Shown here: one piece after another, positions 25,219-34,151 of the stretch | Layout of the letters: every line of letters starts with the position of its first letter | How positions within the stretch are numbered: position 1 is the stretch's first letter | Assembly: GCA_016841955.1 (NCBI GenBank) | Contig: JAENYE010000004.1 | Span: 128,697 to 192,696 of the forward strand | Origin: Methanobacteriota archaeon | Lineage (GTDB): Archaea; Halobacteriota; Methanomicrobia; Methanomicrobiales; Methanoculleaceae | Length of the DNA stretch: 64,000 bases | Direction: 5' to 3' | Translations under genes and position numbers: made by a program | The notes under the pieces: generated by a model | The model's input: the letters and a program-made list of their open reading frames with translations, nothing else | Told to the model about the DNA's origin: nothing | The model's database searches: none

Positions 25219-25623
25219 TTAAAGGATCTTCTCTCCAGCCCTCGGGCCGGGAGAACACTCGTAGACCTCCCGGATCTTCATGATAAGGAGGTTCTTCGCC
25301 GGTGCCTTTGCCATCTTCGACCGGACGGTAAGCTGCATCTTCTCGAACTCCGGGCCTTCGGACCTGACCTCGACGTCGCCCTTGACCTGGAAGCAGCCCT
25401 TCGTCTCGGGTCCCCAGACGTAGATGGAGGCTTTCGGGTTCTCCCGGACGTTTGCAAGCGTCTTCTTCATGAAGTTGTCCGCGATCCAGATCGTCTCGTC
25501 GTCGACGAGCTCGACGAACCCGATCGGCACCACGTTCGGCCACCCGTCCTTCGAGGCCGTGGCGACCGGGAAGGCCTTCATCGTCCGGAAAGCCGTCTTC
25601 ATCTCTTCAGTAAGTGCAACCAT
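25219..25623 (-). CDS. Pyridoxamine 5'-phosphate oxidase family FMN-binding protein
   Basis: A 134-residue split-barrel flavoprotein. The FMN-binding pattern is FPVATASKDGWPNVVPIGFVEL followed by IWIADNFMKKTLANVRENPKASIYV and GCFQVKGDVEV. Proteins of this size bind FMN or F420 and reduce unknown substrates. GGTGA precedes the ATG, and the minus-strand TATA box CCTTATATAAACC lies at about 25657-25669, so it is probably a single-gene transcript. Confidence 0.85.
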   Translation of the reverse strand: MVALTEEMKTAFRTMKAFPVATASKDGWPNVVPIGFVELVDDETIWIADNFMKKTLANVRENPKASIYVWGPETKGCFQVKGDVEVRSEGPEFEKMQLTVRSKMAKAPAKNLLIMKIREVYECSPGPRAGEKIL

Positions 25624-25771
25624 CGGTTTTCACCAATACATTCTCTCGATTACAGGTTTATATAAGGTCCTGTCAAAAAAGGGCTGTGATGACGGCGCCG
25701 GAGATTCGTGGCCCAACGGCATGCCGCTTTACCCGGCGAAGTCTGCCGGGGCGTTTTGCCCGGGATTGGGG

Positions 25772-27586
25772 TCACCCGCTCCGGCGCTCCGGTCCGATCC
25801 CCTGCTCGATGCAGTGCCTGTCGATAGCTTCGAGGAACCTCCTGCCGTAACGCTGCAGTTTCCCCTCGCTGACGCCGTAGAGCCGGAGGAGCGCAACACC
25901 GGTGCACGGGTAGAACTTCGCCATCTCCTTGAGGCTCCGGTCGTGGAAGACGACGAACGGCGGCACGCGATCGAGGTCGGCAACGACTTTCCGGAGCTGG
26001 CGGAGCCGGAGGAAGAGGGCCTCGTCGTAGTCGTCCCCGGCCTCCGGCGCGACGACGCCCTCCGGACGCGGCTCCGCGAGCGGCACCGCAAGATCGCCGG
26101 CGAGCACCTCCCGGCTCCGGTCGTTCAGCACGAGGACCGGGTAACGGCCGCCGGTCGATGCGATGAACCCCTTCCCGACCATCTCCTGGATGAAGAGCAG
26201 CCACTGGTCGCGGGTGTATCCTCTGCCGGAGCCGCAGGCGGGGAGGGTGCCGTGCCCGTTCTCGCGGATTCTCGCGACTTTAGACCCGGTCAGCACGTCG
26301 GCGATGTAGGACGCCCCGAACCGTTCCCCGACCTCGCGGATGCAGGTGATGACTGCCGATGCGACCTCCGTCCCGTCGAAGACCTTCACCGGCGTCTCGC
26401 ACCGGTCGCACCCGCCGCACCGCTCCTCCGGGTAGGCCTCGCCGAAGTAGGCGAGCAGAAACTTCCTCCGGCACCCGGTGGTCTCGCAGTAGTCGAGCAT
26501 CGCTCCCGCTTTCCGGTAGGCGACGTCCTTCTGCGTCGCATCGGCGCACTCCTTCTCGATGATGTACCGGATCGTGTTGTAGTCGCCCCGGCTGTAGAAG
26601 AGGATGCAGTCGCTTGCCTCCCCGTCTCTCCCGGCCCGGCCGGTCTCCTGATAGTATGACTCGATATCCTTCGGGAGGTCGGTGTGAATGACGAACCGCA
26701 CGTCGGGTTTGTCGATGCCCATGCCGAAGGCGACGGTGGCGCAGATGATGGCGGCGTCGCCGTGGGAGAAGGCCTCCTGGTGCCCGGCGCGGACGGCGTC
26801 GGGGAGGCCCGCGTGGTAGGGCAGCGCCGAAAACCCTCTGCCCCGCAGTTTCTCCGCGAGGTCTTCCGTCGCCTTCTGGGAGAAGCAGTAGATGATGCCG
26901 GCGTCGTCCCGGTGCTCGCTTAAGTAGGCGACGAGCCTCGGGAAGTATCGGGCCTTCGGCACCACCCGGTAGGCGAGGTTCTTCCGGTTGAAACTCCCGA
27001 CGAACCGGGCCGGGTCCTCCAGAGCGAGCTGCACCGCGATGTCGTCCTGGACGGCGGGGATGGCAGTCGCGGTCAGGGCGATGACGGGAACCGCGGGGAA
27101 CCGCTCCTTGAGCACCCGGAGCCGGCGGTACTCCGGCCGGAAATTATGGCCCCACATGGAGATGCAGTGCGCCTCGTCGACGGCGATGAGCCGGACGTCC
27201 GCCTGCGATAGAAGCGAGAGGAAGAACGGCTGCACGGCCCGTTCCGGCGAGACATAGAGGACCCGGATGCGGCCTTCGAGGATCACCCGCTCGATGATCC
27301 TCCGCTCCCCGTAACCGAGCGAACTGTTGATCGTCGCGGCAGGAATGCCGTTTGCCCGGAGGCTGTCGACCTGGTCCTTCATCAGGGCGATGAGCGGTGA
27401 GACGACGACCGTAAGCCCGCCGAAGGCGAGGGCCGGGAGCTGGTAGCAGAGGGACTTGCCCCCCCCGGTCGCCATGACGGCGAGGACGTCGCGCCCGGCG
27501 AGGACGGCATCGATGATCTCTTCCTGGTGGGGGAGGAACGACGTGTACCCGAAATACTTCTCAAGAACGTTGCGCTTTGCATCCAT
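25772..27586 (-). CDS. recQ: ATP-dependent DNA helicase RecQ
   Basis: A 604-residue RecQ helicase. Motifs in order: Walker A ATGGGKSLCYQLPAL (about residue 36), SPLIALMKDQV, DEAHCISMWGHNFRPEY, LTATA, FSQKATEDLA, and motif VI QETGRAGRDGEASDC. Next are the RQC zinc cysteines (CETTGCRRKFLL, CGGCDRC), a winged helix, and an HRDC domain (residues about 515-590, LFLRLRQLRKVVADL). It unwinds recombination intermediates. ATG 27586 gives the usual start; a longer frame would overlap the divergent gene at 27717. Confidence 0.95.
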   Translation of the reverse strand: MDAKRNVLEKYFGYTSFLPHQEEIIDAVLAGRDVLAVMATGGGKSLCYQLPALAFGGLTVVVSPLIALMKDQVDSLRANGIPAATINSSLGYGERRIIERVILEGRIRVLYVSPERAVQPFFLSLLSQADVRLIAVDEAHCISMWGHNFRPEYRRLRVLKERFPAVPVIALTATAIPAVQDDIAVQLALEDPARFVGSFNRKNLAYRVVPKARYFPRLVAYLSEHRDDAGIIYCFSQKATEDLAEKLRGRGFSALPYHAGLPDAVRAGHQEAFSHGDAAIICATVAFGMGIDKPDVRFVIHTDLPKDIESYYQETGRAGRDGEASDCILFYSRGDYNTIRYIIEKECADATQKDVAYRKAGAMLDYCETTGCRRKFLLAYFGEAYPEERCGGCDRCETPVKVFDGTEVASAVITCIREVGERFGASYIADVLTGSKVARIRENGHGTLPACGSGRGYTRDQWLLFIQEMVGKGFIASTGGRYPVLVLNDRSREVLAGDLAVPLAEPRPEGVVAPEAGDDYDEALFLRLRQLRKVVADLDRVPPFVVFHDRSLKEMAKFYPCTGVALLRLYGVSEGKLQRYGRRFLEAIDRHCIEQGIGPERRSG

Positions 27587-27716
27587 TGCGTCACAAAACC
27601 CGATGTGCTGGTACGGTTGGACCGGGGCCGGGATAGTGTTTGTTGTTCCGGGCCGGTAACTGCCGCCGCACCTGCACCGATGCGCATATCCGCGGGGAGT
27701 GTACGTACTAACAGCG

Positions 27717-27896
27717 ATGAAGAACGTCGATATGGTGGTCGAGGGGAATGTCCTCACCATACGCGTGGATCTCGGTAAAGAGTTCGGCGAATCGAAGAGC
27801 GGGAAGTCGATCACGATCGCCTCCACCGAGGGCAACGTCGCGGTGCCGGGGCACGAGGATATCAAGATCGGGTTGAACATCTACCGGAAGAAGTGA
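27717..27896 (+). CDS. Small conserved protein, unknown function
   Basis: A 59-residue acidic/basic mixed protein (KNVDMVVEGNVLTIRVDLGKEFG, SKSGKSITIASTEGNVAVPG, IKIGLNIYRKK) predicted to be mostly strands. I believe similar small proteins occur widely in methanogens, but I cannot name a family. ATG 27717 is preferred over an upstream GTG at 27699. It is divergent from recQ. The TATA-like motif is not obvious. Confidence 0.65.
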   Translation: MKNVDMVVEGNVLTIRVDLGKEFGESKSGKSITIASTEGNVAVPGHEDIKIGLNIYRKK

Positions 27897-27949
27897 GCGG
27901 GCATTGGTTTTCTCCCGGCGCTGGCGGCCCCAGGGGCACGGCTTTCCAC

Positions 27950-28440
27950 CGAATATCGCCATGACTGCCCCCGCCCCTCGGGGCAGGGAACGACTGCCGG
28001 GAACGTAGCGAACGGCAGGAGTTCGAGCACCGTCAGGTGCGTGTGAGGAGGCCGGAGGCCGGGTGGGGTGGGGCTGATGAGATGCGCAGATCTTTGCGAG
28101 TTGGAGACAGGGGAGGGGGAGACCCCCTCCCCGTCAGCCCCACCCCCAATGGCGATAGCCACCACGGTCCACTGCATGGGGACATGCTCGAGGAAAAAGG
28201 CTGATCCCAGGGACAAACCGGGCCCAGCATCAACCTCTTCGGGGTAGGGGAAGACCGAAAAAGGGCTTCAGCAGAGTCTGTGATACACGTCTCCCTTACC
28301 TTCGCGTTCTGTGTGGCTCGCACCTGCGTGCTCACGCTCCAGCCCTTCGGCCCGTCGCGGCTTGAAGCCTACGGCTTCTCAAGCTCCTATCCTCCGGGCA
28401 GTCGCACTTCGCGCGAATCGCCAGTAGAGATATGACGACG
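27950..28440. repeat. Intergenic hairpin-module region (copy D)
   Basis: About 600 bases between two convergent genes hold no supported gene. Hairpins: GCACC-gtca-GGTGC (28027-28040, after GGAGTTCGA), GAGGCC/GGCC just after it, GCAC-ctgc-GTGC (28320-28331, followed by TCACGCTCCA) and GAAGCC-tac-GGCTTC (28364-28378, followed by TCAAGCTCCT). Copies in both orientations are present, which matches the other arrays. Confidence 0.65.
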
Positions 28441-28515
28441 AAATCTCGTGCCAAATCGCGAAGTTCGTGTGGTTGTTGGTCACTTCCCTTCGCGCCCCAG
28501 AGATACCTACATCCT

Positions 28516-29196
28516 TCACGCCCGGGCACCGGCGCACGCGAGGGTTCCGCGAACCGCCCGGACGGGACAGCGGTCGCAGAGCGGCGATTTCCTGCAGACG
28601 GTCTTTCCCAGGTGCACGATCTGGGCGTGGTAGTCGTTGAAGAGTTCCACGTCCGGGTCGAGATTGTCCGAAAAGAGGCGTTGCATTCGGTCGTAGGACG
28701 CCTTCTGTGGCAGCAGGCCGTACCGCGAGAATGCGCGCCGGGTGTAGGCGTCGACGACGAAGACCGGCTTTGTGCAGGCGTACAGCAGGATGGTATCCAC
28801 CGTCTCCTTTCCGAAACCCCGGAGAGCGAGCAGGCGCTCGCGCAGGGCTCCGGTCTCCACGGCCGTCATCACCGCCGGGTCGGCCTGAAACTCCGTAACG
28901 TAGACCCCGGCGAACTCCCGGATCCGCTCCGCCTTCCGGTTGTAGAACCGGGAAGGGACGATCAGGCGGGCGATATCGGGAGTATCGGCCGCGGAGAGCA
29001 CGTGCGGATCGAGCATCCCGGCGCCATCGAGGTTCGCGACAGCCTGTGCCGCGTTCGTCCAGGAGACGTTCTGGGCGAGGATCGCGCCGACCATCGTCTC
29101 GAAAGGCGTCTTTGCAGGCCACCAGTGCTGGTGGCCGAACGCCGCAAAGAGGGCGTTGTAAATATCGAGCAGGTCATCGGTGAGGGTCGCCGTCAT
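28516..29196 (-). CDS. HhH-GPD DNA glycosylase, endonuclease III/MagIII-like
   Basis: A 226-residue base-excision glycosylase. It has PFETMVGAILAQNVSWTNAAQAV, the helix-hairpin-helix LRGFGKETVDTILLYA (about residues 121-136) and the catalytic Asp region FVVDAYTRRAFSR. The GFGKE order is closer to 3-methyladenine glycosylase MagIII than to endonuclease III, whose catalytic Lys follows one residue later. C-terminal cysteines (CRKSPLCDRCP, LAC) may form an iron-sulfur loop with unusual spacing. The ATG overlaps the nadE stop (ATGA). Confidence 0.84.
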   Translation of the reverse strand: MTATLTDDLLDIYNALFAAFGHQHWWPAKTPFETMVGAILAQNVSWTNAAQAVANLDGAGMLDPHVLSAADTPDIARLIVPSRFYNRKAERIREFAGVYVTEFQADPAVMTAVETGALRERLLALRGFGKETVDTILLYACTKPVFVVDAYTRRAFSRYGLLPQKASYDRMQRLFSDNLDPDVELFNDYHAQIVHLGKTVCRKSPLCDRCPVRAVRGTLACAGARA

Positions 29197-30788
29197 CGGC
29201 CCCGCCACGGCTTCACGGCGATCGGCATATGCCAATCCGTCCCGAAAGCACGGCCGGTCACCCGGATCCCGGGCGGAGCCTGCCGGCGCTTGAACTCCGC
29301 CTGCCCGACCATCCGGAGGACCTCCCGGACGGTCTCTTCGGGATACCCGGCGGCGGCGATCTCGTCGGCCGATTCAAAGCAGTCGATGTAGCGGTGGAGG
29401 ATCGCGTCGAGGAGGTCATAGGGGGGGAGGATCTCCTGGTCGATCTGGCCGGGCCGGAGCTCCGCGGAGGGGGGCTTTGCGAGCACCCGGCCGGGGATGA
29501 CGGGCTGCTTCGCGTTCAGCCACCGGGCAATCCGGTAGACCATCCCCTTCGGGACGTCGGCGATCACGGAAAGTCCCCCCGCTGCGTCCCCGTAGAGGGT
29601 GCAGTAGCCGACCGCGGCTTCCGACTTGTTCCCGGTGGAGAGGAGCATGGAGCCGAACTTGTTCGCGAAGGCCATCAGGACCGTCGCCCGGATCCTGGCC
29701 TGCAGGTTCTCCTCGGTGATGTCGGGGGCAAGCCCCGCGAAGACTCCCGCGAGGGCTCCGTCGAACGCCTCCATCATCGGAGCGATCGGGATGCACTCCA
29801 CCCGGACACCGAGGTTCTCCGCAAGTTTTTGGGCATCATCGATGTTCTCGGCGGAGGTGTGGGGGGAGGGGAGGAGCACCCCAAGGACGTTCTCCGGCCC
29901 GAGCGCCCGGACCGCGACGGCGGCCACGAGCGAAGAGTCGATCCCGCCGGAGAGGCCGAGGTGGACCGATCTAAATCCGCACTTGTGGACGTAGTCGCGG
30001 GTGCCGAGCACCAGCGCCCGCCAGATCTCGGATTCGGGTGTCGGGTCGTCGGGCGCGATCGCCTGCGGGACGGGGCGGGCGATATCGACGGTCACGATAT
30101 CCTCGTCAAAGGCCGCACCGCGGGCGATGAGGGTCCCGTCGGCACTGAAGGCAGCACTCCGGCCGTCAAAGACCAGGTCGTCGTTCCCGCCGACGAGGTT
30201 CGTTGCGGCGATTGCGACCCGGTGCGTCCTCGCGATTCGGGAGAGCGTCTCCTCGCGCAGGTGCTGCAGGCCTGCGGCAAACGGCGATGCCGAGAGGTTC
30301 ACGATCATATCCGGCACCGGCCCGCCGCACCAGACCTCCTCGCCGATAGAGACCCCGACCGTTCTCCCGCCGAGGCGGAGGAGTTGGGGGCTCCCGGCCG
30401 CCGGCTCGAAGTAGCGGTCTTCATCGAAGATGCCACTGGAGATACGGGCTTTCCGGAACGTCTCCCCTACCGCGCCGTCCCGAAGGAGGGCGGCGGCGTT
30501 GAAGAGCGGCCGCCCGGTTCCGGCGGGGTTCGGCTCGGCGAAACCGACGAGCACCGGCGGCGCATCGGCGAGCCCGGCAGCCAGGCCTTCCAGGACGGTG
30601 AGGCTCCGCGCTATAAACCCCGTATCAAGCAGCAGGTCCCGGGGAGGGCAGCCGGGCAGGGAGAGTTCCGGAGCGACGATCAGGTCCGGCCGGTGACGGG
30701 ACGCCTCCGCGACGCCTGCCGCTATCCGGTCGGCATTGCCGGCGAGGTCGCCGACGACTGTGTTCACCTGGAGGAGCGAGATCTTCAT
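29193..30788 (-). CDS. nadE: NAD+ synthase with N-terminal nitrilase-like domain
   Basis: NadE amidates nicotinate adenine dinucleotide. The 531-residue protein is the two-domain form. The nitrilase-fold half (residues 1-260) keeps the glutaminase Glu in VAPELSLPG and Lys in FRKARISSGIFDEDRYF, but at the nucleophile site the sequence is GVSIGEEVW where the family has ICED, so the cysteine is absent. The synthase half has LSGGIDSSLVAAV and TGNKSE. It may depend on free ammonia. ATG 30788 matches the family start KISLLQVN. It is coupled to the glycosylase. Confidence 0.9.
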   Translation of the reverse strand: MKISLLQVNTVVGDLAGNADRIAAGVAEASRHRPDLIVAPELSLPGCPPRDLLLDTGFIARSLTVLEGLAAGLADAPPVLVGFAEPNPAGTGRPLFNAAALLRDGAVGETFRKARISSGIFDEDRYFEPAAGSPQLLRLGGRTVGVSIGEEVWCGGPVPDMIVNLSASPFAAGLQHLREETLSRIARTHRVAIAATNLVGGNDDLVFDGRSAAFSADGTLIARGAAFDEDIVTVDIARPVPQAIAPDDPTPESEIWRALVLGTRDYVHKCGFRSVHLGLSGGIDSSLVAAVAVRALGPENVLGVLLPSPHTSAENIDDAQKLAENLGVRVECIPIAPMMEAFDGALAGVFAGLAPDITEENLQARIRATVLMAFANKFGSMLLSTGNKSEAAVGYCTLYGDAAGGLSVIADVPKGMVYRIARWLNAKQPVIPGRVLAKPPSAELRPGQIDQEILPPYDLLDAILHRYIDCFESADEIAAAGYPEETVREVLRMVGQAEFKRRQAPPGIRVTGRAFGTDWHMPIAVKPWRGR

Positions 30789-31183
30789 GGTTGTTCCCGG
30801 ATTATCCTGATCAGTAATGGCGGAACGGATGGCATATGCCTTTTGCATGACCTCGTTCTCGGGGAAAGAGAGCCGCCGGGATCGGGCGCGCCGCTCTCCG
30901 ATCAGATCCATTTTAAAGGCCAAACGCCAAAGCGCCTTGTGGAGATCATGCAAAGAGCATGCCGTGGAGCGGTATCCGCCGTTCGGATATTCGGAGAACC
31001 GGTTGCGCTCCGTAACCATATTCGGGGGCGAGCAGCCTGACCTCCGGACAGCGCCGGTCTGCACGGAGGGATACCCGGCTCCTCCTGCTTGCGGCATCAA
31101 CCCTCGTCGCCTTCGCCGCAAACGCCGCCGGGCTTCTTGCCGGCATCACCAGCGTCCTCCCGCACCTGCTGTACCTGCCGATC

Positions 31184-32374
31184 GTGCTTGCCGCCTACTG
31201 GTTCCCCCGCCGCGGCACCGTCTTCTCGCTCGCCCTGAGCATCGGGTACCTGGTGATGACCCTGCCCTTCGCCGGGGGAGACACCGGGCTGGTCGTCTCG
31301 GCGCTCTCGCGGGCGGTGGTCTTCGTCGCCATCGGCGCTGTCGTATCGCTCCTCTCTCTCCGGTTGCGGGAGCAGGAGGAGCGTTACCGGGGGGTCTTTG
31401 ATAACTCGGAGGCGGGAACGTTCATCGTTGCAGCGGAGGAGGCCGGGTCGCGCATCGAAGAGGCAAATTACGTGGGCGCCACCCTCCTCGGCTCCACGAC
31501 AGAGGGCCTGATCGGAGAGCCCGTCACCGGATTCCTCGACGACCCCGGTGCCTGGGATGAGTTCAGGGCTGGAATTCATCGGAATGGTGTTGTCTACGAG
31601 TATGAGACGACTCTCCGCCGCGCCGACGGAGCTGCTGTCCAGGTGCTCGCGTCGGGCGGCCGGCTCCCCGACGGGCGGGTCGTCCTCACGCTCGTCGATA
31701 TCACCGCCCGGACGAACGCCGAGAACGCGCTCCGCCAGACGAACGCCAAACTGAACATGCTGGGCCGGCTCACCCGGAACGACCTCGCGGCAGCCGTGTC
31801 GGGACTCCTTGAGCGGATCGCCAGGGGGATGCGGCAGTTTGACGACCCCGCCGTCCGCCGGCACCTGGAAAGCCTAGAAGAGGATGCCCGGCTCGTGCAG
31901 CGCCGCACGGAGATCACCCGGGACTATCAGGATCTTGGCCTCCAGCCACCGGGCTGGCAGCCGCTGCAGAAGGTGATCCGGGAAGTGACGTCGTGCCTGC
32001 TGCTCCCGGGGATATCTGTTCGGCCCTGGGTGGAGCGGCTGGAGGTCTTCGCCGACCCAATGCTCGACCGGGTCTTTGCGAACCTGATCGAGAATGCCGC
32101 CCGCCACGGGAAGACCGTCTCGTCGGTCGTCATCACCTACCGGATCCTGGACGACGGGCTCTCGATCTGCGTCGAGGACGACGGTGAGGGTGTTCCCGAA
32201 ACAGAGAAAGAGAGGATCTTTACATACGGCGTCGGCATCGACGGCGGGCTCGGGCTCTTCCTCGTCCGGGAGATCCTCTCCATCACCGGTATGACGATCC
32301 GGGAGACCGGGACGCCCGGTAAGGGGGCGAGGTTCGTGATACACGTGCCCCCGGGCGGATACCGGATAATCTGA
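31184..32374 (+). CDS. Sensor histidine kinase-like protein lacking the phospho-acceptor His
   Basis: The open frame extends upstream to 31016 and encodes additional hydrophobic residues (LLLLAASTLVAFAA), but no ATG, GTG or TTG is found before GTG 31184, so the true start is unclear. Order: several membrane helices (to about residue 60), a PAS-like domain (RYRGVFDNSEAGTFIV), a short helix region, and a HATPase domain with VFANLIENAARHG, VEDDGEGVP and GGLGLFLVREIL. At the H-box, related methanogen kinases read TRHD; here it is TRNDL. ATG of the next gene follows nine bases later. Confidence 0.8.
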   Translation: MLAAYWFPRRGTVFSLALSIGYLVMTLPFAGGDTGLVVSALSRAVVFVAIGAVVSLLSLRLREQEERYRGVFDNSEAGTFIVAAEEAGSRIEEANYVGATLLGSTTEGLIGEPVTGFLDDPGAWDEFRAGIHRNGVVYEYETTLRRADGAAVQVLASGGRLPDGRVVLTLVDITARTNAENALRQTNAKLNMLGRLTRNDLAAAVSGLLERIARGMRQFDDPAVRRHLESLEEDARLVQRRTEITRDYQDLGLQPPGWQPLQKVIREVTSCLLLPGISVRPWVERLEVFADPMLDRVFANLIENAARHGKTVSSVVITYRILDDGLSICVEDDGEGVPETEKERIFTYGVGIDGGLGLFLVREILSITGMTIRETGTPGKGARFVIHVPPGGYRII

Positions 32375-32383
32375 GGTGAAACC

Positions 32384-33616
32384 ATGTTTACAAAGGTGCT
32401 CATCCCGACAGACTTTTCCGTTGCCTCCGTCACCATGGCGGAGCGGGTCGGTGAGGTCCCGGGCGTCCGCGAGGTCGTCCTCTTCCACGCCCGGGCACCG
32501 GCCGGCTCCTCGCCCGCCGATGACGTGCTCCGCCGGATGCAGGAGCTGGTGCAGGGCCAGGGATACCCCGTCGAGGTGGTGATGGCAGAGGATGACGGGA
32601 CGCCCGTCCCGGAGAGGATACTCCGGGCCGCCGCCGGGATGGGGGCGAGCCTGATCGCGATGGGGGTCAGGGACCAGGGCCTGCTCCGGAACCTCTTCTC
32701 CGGGAACGTTGCGGCCACCGTGCTCCGGGATGCCCGGATACACGTCCTGATCGTCCCGCAGTCGGGAGGAGGCAGGCCGCCGCTCTTTGCACGGCTGCTG
32801 GTGCCGACCGATCTCTCTGCTCCGGCGTCCGAAGTCCGCGCAGCCCTGGAAGATCCTGCCGGGGCCGGGACGGCGGTGCTCCTGCACGTCTTCGAACCCG
32901 GACGTGCGGAGGCGGAGCAGGAGGCAGGCGACCGGCTCGCCGCTCTCCGTAACAGCCTCTCGCCCACGATGCGCGAGATCTCGGTGATGGTACGGGCCGG
33001 GGACCCTGCGCGCACCATCTGTGCCGTAGCAGACGAGATCAACGCCTCCGCGGTCGTCATCCCGCGCATCGGGAAGCGTGACGCCCCGGGAAGCGCCCCG
33101 CTCGGGAGCGTCACGAGTGCTGTCGCAGGGTGCATAAAACCGCCGGTGCTGGTGCTGGCGGTCTCGATTCACCTGCGGATCGAGACCCGGGAACTGCGAA
33201 GCGAGGAGTTCGCGCTCGCCGAGGAGATCTGGCTCGACTACCACCAGTTGAAGGCGGACCCGAAGACGGACCGGATATTCGGGGTCTTCGCGGACGGCAC
33301 CCTCGTCTCCGTCGCCCGGTGCCGCCGGCACCCGGACGGCTACGAGGTGGACGGCGTCTTCACCCCGGTCCGGTTCCGGGGCAGGGGGTATGCCCGGAGG
33401 GCGATGGACGCACTCGTCGAGGCGTGCCAGCACGACACCCTGTACATGCACTCGGTCCGGAACCTCGTCGACTTCTACGGGGCGTACGGATTCATATCGA
33501 TACCGGAGAGCGACCTTCCGCCGACAATCCGGGCGAGGTTCGCGTTTGCTCTCGGCGAGATGGAAGGTGCGAACGTCCAGCCGATGCGGCGTGCCGCAGG
33601 CTGGTTCCAGCAATAG
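32384..33616 (+). CDS. Tandem universal-stress domains fused to a GNAT acetyltransferase
   Basis: A 410-residue fusion. Residues 1-130 are one UspA domain (KVLIPTDFSVASVTMAERV, end GNVAATVLRDARIHVLIVPQ); residues 140-265 a second (ARLLVPTDLSAPASEV, ending KPPVLVLAV); residues 270-410 a GNAT domain with VDGVFTPVRFRGRGYARRAMDALVE, the acetyl-CoA site. The Gly-rich ATP site in the Usp domains (G-2x-G-9x-G) is only partly seen: LLRNLFSGNVAATV in the first, GSAPLGSVTSAV in the second. It follows the kinase-like gene with nine bases between them, so they are probably co-expressed. Function is unknown. Confidence 0.86.
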   Translation: MFTKVLIPTDFSVASVTMAERVGEVPGVREVVLFHARAPAGSSPADDVLRRMQELVQGQGYPVEVVMAEDDGTPVPERILRAAAGMGASLIAMGVRDQGLLRNLFSGNVAATVLRDARIHVLIVPQSGGGRPPLFARLLVPTDLSAPASEVRAALEDPAGAGTAVLLHVFEPGRAEAEQEAGDRLAALRNSLSPTMREISVMVRAGDPARTICAVADEINASAVVIPRIGKRDAPGSAPLGSVTSAVAGCIKPPVLVLAVSIHLRIETRELRSEEFALAEEIWLDYHQLKADPKTDRIFGVFADGTLVSVARCRRHPDGYEVDGVFTPVRFRGRGYARRAMDALVEACQHDTLYMHSVRNLVDFYGAYGFISIPESDLPPTIRARFAFALGEMEGANVQPMRRAAGWFQQ

Positions 33617-33683
33617 GGGGAGCGCGGCACAGTCTCCCGGGTTCTGCCGCCGCCGGTCTCAACAGCGCGAAGGTCTGTCCGGT

Positions 33684-33854
33684 TCAGTCGTCGTAGAGCA
33701 CCGGAGTTTCCGCATCGTCGTCGATGTCGTCCGGGTACGGGACATCGACGACAACCGAGCCGTCTTCGAGGATGTCGCCGATCTCGATGTAAACCCCTGC
33801 AGGAAACTCTCGCTCCTCTGTTCTGCCGTCAGATCGTTTGACGTATGCCCACAT
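33684..33854 (-). CDS. Small acidic protein, unknown function
   Basis: A 56-residue protein: WAYVKRSDGRTEEREFPAGVYIEIGDILEDGSVVVDVPYPDDIDDDAETPVLYDD. Strand-rich, very acidic C-terminus, no cysteine or membrane segment. ATG 33854 is chosen because GGAGG lies seven bases upstream. I recognise no family. Confidence 0.65.
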   Translation of the reverse strand: MWAYVKRSDGRTEEREFPAGVYIEIGDILEDGSVVVDVPYPDDIDDDAETPVLYDD

Positions 33855-34151
33855 GCTGTTCCTCCACGAATCCATTGTTTCAGCGCTCCCGGTGCACCCG
33901 GCCCGGGCAGGGCCCAGGACCCGGTGCATCCCCGGGAGCATGCTCCTATTCCAGTATCAGACAACAGTCAAATAAACATTTTCCTGTTTAAAAAGCCTGA
34001 GTACGCCGGAATATTCAGGATTTTGGGGGTGTGGTGCGTAAAAGCGCGTGCCGGAAGACCTGGAGAGGGACGTGCCCCCCGGAGCTTCCCCGCCGTTTTG
34101 CCGGGGCGATGAACAGCCATATATATCGTGACAGCAGTCAGGAGTGCATAC
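33855..34151. other. Intergenic region between divergent small genes
   Basis: No gene is supported in these 297 bases. A T/A-rich patch (CAAATAAACATTTTCCTGTTTAAAAAG, about 33968-33994) is a likely promoter or terminator. CATATATATCG at 34118-34128, about 24-30 bases before the phosphodiesterase ATG, is a good TATA box for that gene. Confidence 0.5.

Noticed and set aside
29229-31040. 600-residue plus-strand frame opposite nadE
   Set aside because: It mirrors the high-G+C third-codon pattern of nadE; no recognisable domain.
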